From: Halobacteriovorax vibrionivorans
Lineage (GTDB): Bacteria; Bdellovibrionota; Bacteriovoracia; Bacteriovoracales; Bacteriovoracaceae
Direction of reading: 5' to 3'
DNA: 64,000 nucleotides
NCBI RefSeq assembly: GCF_003346865.1
Contig: NZ_QDKL01000001.1
Coordinates: 868,001-932,000 of the forward strand
Each line of letters begins with the position of its first letter. Position 1 is the first letter of the stretch. The notes beneath the pieces are model-generated. The model did not search any database. It saw nothing but the letters and a program-made list of their open reading frames with translations, and was not told the DNA's origin. The position numbers and the translations under genes were made by a program. This document shows, piece by piece, positions 62,389-64,000 of the stretch.

Positions 62389-63240
62389 CTATTGAATATT
62401 ACCTTGAAGTGTATTGTCGACATTATCAACTGAAGGCACCTCTGGTAGTCCATTTTGAGTTTCTACTGATTGAGCACGATCTTTAATAATAAGTTCTTTT
62501 GCTAGAGCAAGGTAAGCTTCAGAACCTTTTGATTCAATATCGTAAAGAATGATTGGTTTCCCAAAAGATGGGCACTCGGCAAGTTTTACGTTTCTAGGTA
62601 TTACCGCTTGAAACACTTTATCGCCGAAGTGCCTTCTAATCTCTTCAGAAACTTGTTTATGAAGAGAAGCTCTTCCATCAAACATAGTAAGGACGATTCC
62701 GTCCATTTCTAATGCTGGATTTAAATTCGCTTTTATTAGTTTTACTGTATTAATTAATTGAGCAAGACCTTCCATCGCTAAATACTCTGTTTGCATTGGC
62801 ACGATAAAGCTATCAGCTGCGTTTAGAGCGTTTACAGTTAGAAGACCTAATGATGGTGGACAATCGATTAGAATGTAGTCATATGAGTCCATAATAGGCA
62901 TGAAAGCTGTCTTTAACTTAGACTCACGTGCAAACTCAGATACTAATTCAATCTCGGCACCAGATAGATTATTGTCAGAAGGACAAATATGTAAGTTAGG
63001 AAGTTCTGTTTCATAAATTGCTTCACGAATATCAGTTCTTCCAATCATTGCATGATATACATTACTATTTGTATGCTGCGATGAATCAAGTCCTAAACTA
63101 ACACTACCATTACCCTGCGGGTCTAGATCAATTACCAGAGTCTTTTTCTCGGCTACTGCTAGGCAGGCTGCTAGATTAATTGTGGTTGTTGTCTTACCAA
63201 CACCACCCTTCTGATTCATGAGTGCAATAATTTTAGCCAT
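62389..63240 (-). CDS. parA: Chromosome partition ATPase ParA (Soj)
   Basis: A 283-residue Walker-type ATPase. It starts with the deviant Walker A KGGVGKTTTTINLAAC (about 11-26), then DLDPQGNGSVSLG, IDCPPSLGLLTVNAL and VLTMFDGRASLHKQVSEEIR, typical of chromosomal ParA/Soj. The C-terminal 30 residues are extra and acidic. It lies between rsmG (36 bp) and parB (16 bp), the usual arrangement near the replication origin. Confidence 0.97.
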   Translation of the reverse strand: MAKIIALMNQKGGVGKTTTTINLAACLAVAEKKTLVIDLDPQGNGSVSLGLDSSQHTNSNVYHAMIGRTDIREAIYETELPNLHICPSDNNLSGAEIELVSEFARESKLKTAFMPIMDSYDYILIDCPPSLGLLTVNALNAADSFIVPMQTEYLAMEGLAQLINTVKLIKANLNPALEMDGIVLTMFDGRASLHKQVSEEIRRHFGDKVFQAVIPRNVKLAECPSFGKPIILYDIESKGSEAYLALAKELIIKDRAQSVETQNGLPEVPSVDNVDNTLQGNIQ

Positions 63241-63276
63241 TTATGTCTCCCCATATATATAGTTGTTACTATATTT

Positions 63277-63942
63277 TTAAAGAAATGAGGACAAAGTGAC
63301 AAGATTTTTATTTTTATTTTTTCGAAAATTGTTAATTTCTGTTCCACGTAGAACATTCTTGTTCCTAAGAGCAATCATCATACGCCCCTCAGTACCAGGA
63401 ATATCAACCAATGTTTCCTCTATAATGTCCCACTTACCACCAAGCCAATCAAGATCTTCAAGCTCGTAGAAATTTGGTCCCTTGTAAAAGATCACGTTTA
63501 CTTTCTTATCCGTGATAATTTTAGGAAGCAGATTTTCAATAGTCGAAACAGCTTTGAATGTAATTGTGCAATCACGGTCAAAGTATACGTGCTCGAATCT
63601 CTGATGATATGTCTTAACATTATCTAAACCGATGGCCTCAGCAATTTGATTAACGACTTTGGATTTTTTCCCTCTAGCTTCAAATCCAATATACTTTTTG
63701 TCAGGATTAAGACTTGCTAAAGGCAGTAATGGAAAACCTCCACCGAAACCAATATCCACATGAATCTCAGTCTTGTCATAGATCTTCTTTAGTGACTCCA
63801 CTTCTTCGATTGGCTTAACACTATCAACATATTGTTTCACGTGGAACTCTTCTGGTGTATTAATTCTTGTAAGGTTAATACCAGCAAATGGACCATTAAT
63901 TTGTTCTAAATACTTTTGGCAAAACTCAGTATCTTTCATCAT
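63277..63942 (-). CDS. rsmG: 16S rRNA (guanine527-N7) methyltransferase RsmG
   Basis: A 221-residue SAM-dependent methyltransferase (GidB). Motifs: NLTRINTPEEFHVKQYVDSV (23-42) and the SAM-binding DIGFGGGFPLLPLAS, which diverges from the usual DVGSGAGFPGIPLA, and IGFEARGKKSKVVNQIAEAIGL. The C-terminal end (RNKNVLRGTEINNFRKNKNKN) is basic and extended. ATG 63942 overlaps the mnmG TGA. Both parS-like sites fall inside this gene. The family is certain by order with mnmG and parAB, although the SAM loop is unusual. Confidence 0.88.
   Translation of the reverse strand: MMKDTEFCQKYLEQINGPFAGINLTRINTPEEFHVKQYVDSVKPIEEVESLKKIYDKTEIHVDIGFGGGFPLLPLASLNPDKKYIGFEARGKKSKVVNQIAEAIGLDNVKTYHQRFEHVYFDRDCTITFKAVSTIENLLPKIITDKKVNVIFYKGPNFYELEDLDWLGGKWDIIEETLVDIPGTEGRMMIALRNKNVLRGTEINNFRKNKNKNLVTLSSFL
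63340..63355. other. Candidate parS site 1
   Basis: TGTTCCACGTAGAACA is a 16-bp near-palindrome close to the parS consensus TGTTCCACGTGAAACA, differing only near the centre-right. It is inside the 3' end of rsmG. Confidence 0.65.
63833..63848. other. Candidate parS site 2
   Basis: TGTTTCACGTGGAACT; its complement AGTTCCACGTGAAACA matches the parS consensus TGTTCCACGTGAAACA at 15 of 16 bases. It is within the 5' half of rsmG, 493 bp from site 1 (start to start), and near parAB. Confidence 0.8.
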
Positions 63943-64000
63943 AAAATATTTCCTGCCACAAAGGCCAAGGTCGCAGGTCTAATACCTACTATTCTCTGGA
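63939..64000 (-). CDS. mnmG: tRNA uridine-5-carboxymethylaminomethyl modification protein MnmG, C-terminal end
   Basis: Only the last 19 codons lie in the window: QRIVGIRPATLAFVAGNIL and stop. The pattern RIxGIxPATL then a helix matches the C terminus of MnmG (GidA). The TGA overlaps the ATG of rsmG (ATGA), the usual mnmG-rsmG coupling. The fragment is too short to judge completeness. Confidence 0.72.
   Translation of the reverse strand, partial: QRIVGIRPATLAFVAGNIL

Overview
The window is AT-rich, gene-dense bacterial chromosome, with nearly all space coding and spacers mostly under 200 bp. Protein content and gene order suggest a Gram-negative predatory or ex-predatory bacterium of the Bdellovibrionota, most like Bacteriovorax/Halobacteriovorax. 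The reasons are the many small lipoproteins and outer-membrane barrels, a fused isobutyryl-CoA mutase, the order mnmG-rsmG-parA-parB-bactofilin followed by an F1 ATP synthase cluster with b and b' subunits, and AT-rich codon use. That placement is inference from gene content; no rRNA is present. I see no phage, insertion sequence, transposase or CRISPR array.

Layout. 1-5.0 kb: an HesB/IscA-like partial gene, an FHA protein, a B12 adenosyltransferase coupled to IcmF, and a dicluster ferredoxin. 5.0-9.7 kb: a minus-strand operon of a degenerate M48-like membrane protein, a CHASE2 histidine kinase, an NtrC-type regulator and lspA. 9.9-15.7 kb: an endonuclease IV-fold protein, small lipoproteins, a leaderless-looking ferredoxin, a second degenerate M48 protein and an AmgK-MurU cell-wall sugar salvage pair. 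15.9-20.5 kb: an outer-membrane protein, a small lipoprotein, folK, an acyl-CoA dehydrogenase and etfBA. 20.6-31.3 kb: an exported acidic protein, the mrp operon, a lytic transglycosylase, ychF, pth, prs, tRNA-Gln and a class A PBP. 31.4-38.9 kb: exported and barrel proteins, a CFI-box protein and an LptF/LptG permease. 39-46 kb: def-fmt-rpe-hutH-hutI, a TlpA-like thioredoxin, a pilin-like peptide and glpK. 46.3-54.7 kb: an HTH protein, an OMP, ligA, radA, a patatin and exported proteins. 54.8-64 kb: the atp cluster (b', b, delta, alpha, gamma, beta, epsilon; no a or c subunit), bactofilin, parB, parA, rsmG and the end of mnmG, with two parS-like sites. This end is probably close to the replication origin.

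The most interesting non-coding signal is an element of about 115-120 bp present twice, each copy starting directly after a stop codon in an energy-metabolism operon (after etfA, and between atpD and atpC). The 3' 70 nt align without gaps at 58/70 identity. The 5' hairpins differ in sequence but both fold, which is the pattern of a conserved RNA structure. Other signals are three 14-bp palindromes at 34-35 bp spacing between parB and bactofilin, two M48-like proteins that have both lost the zinc-binding histidines, and a group of genes whose -10 box lies only 6 nt before the start codon.

Functionally, the window combines fatty-acid/branched-chain carbon use (IcmF, acyl-CoA dehydrogenase, ETF, glycerol kinase, histidine degradation), murein turnover and recycling (Slt, PBP1, AmgK-MurU, LysM lipoprotein), translation housekeeping (def, fmt, pth, ychF, tRNA-Gln), and chromosome partition with energy generation near the origin.
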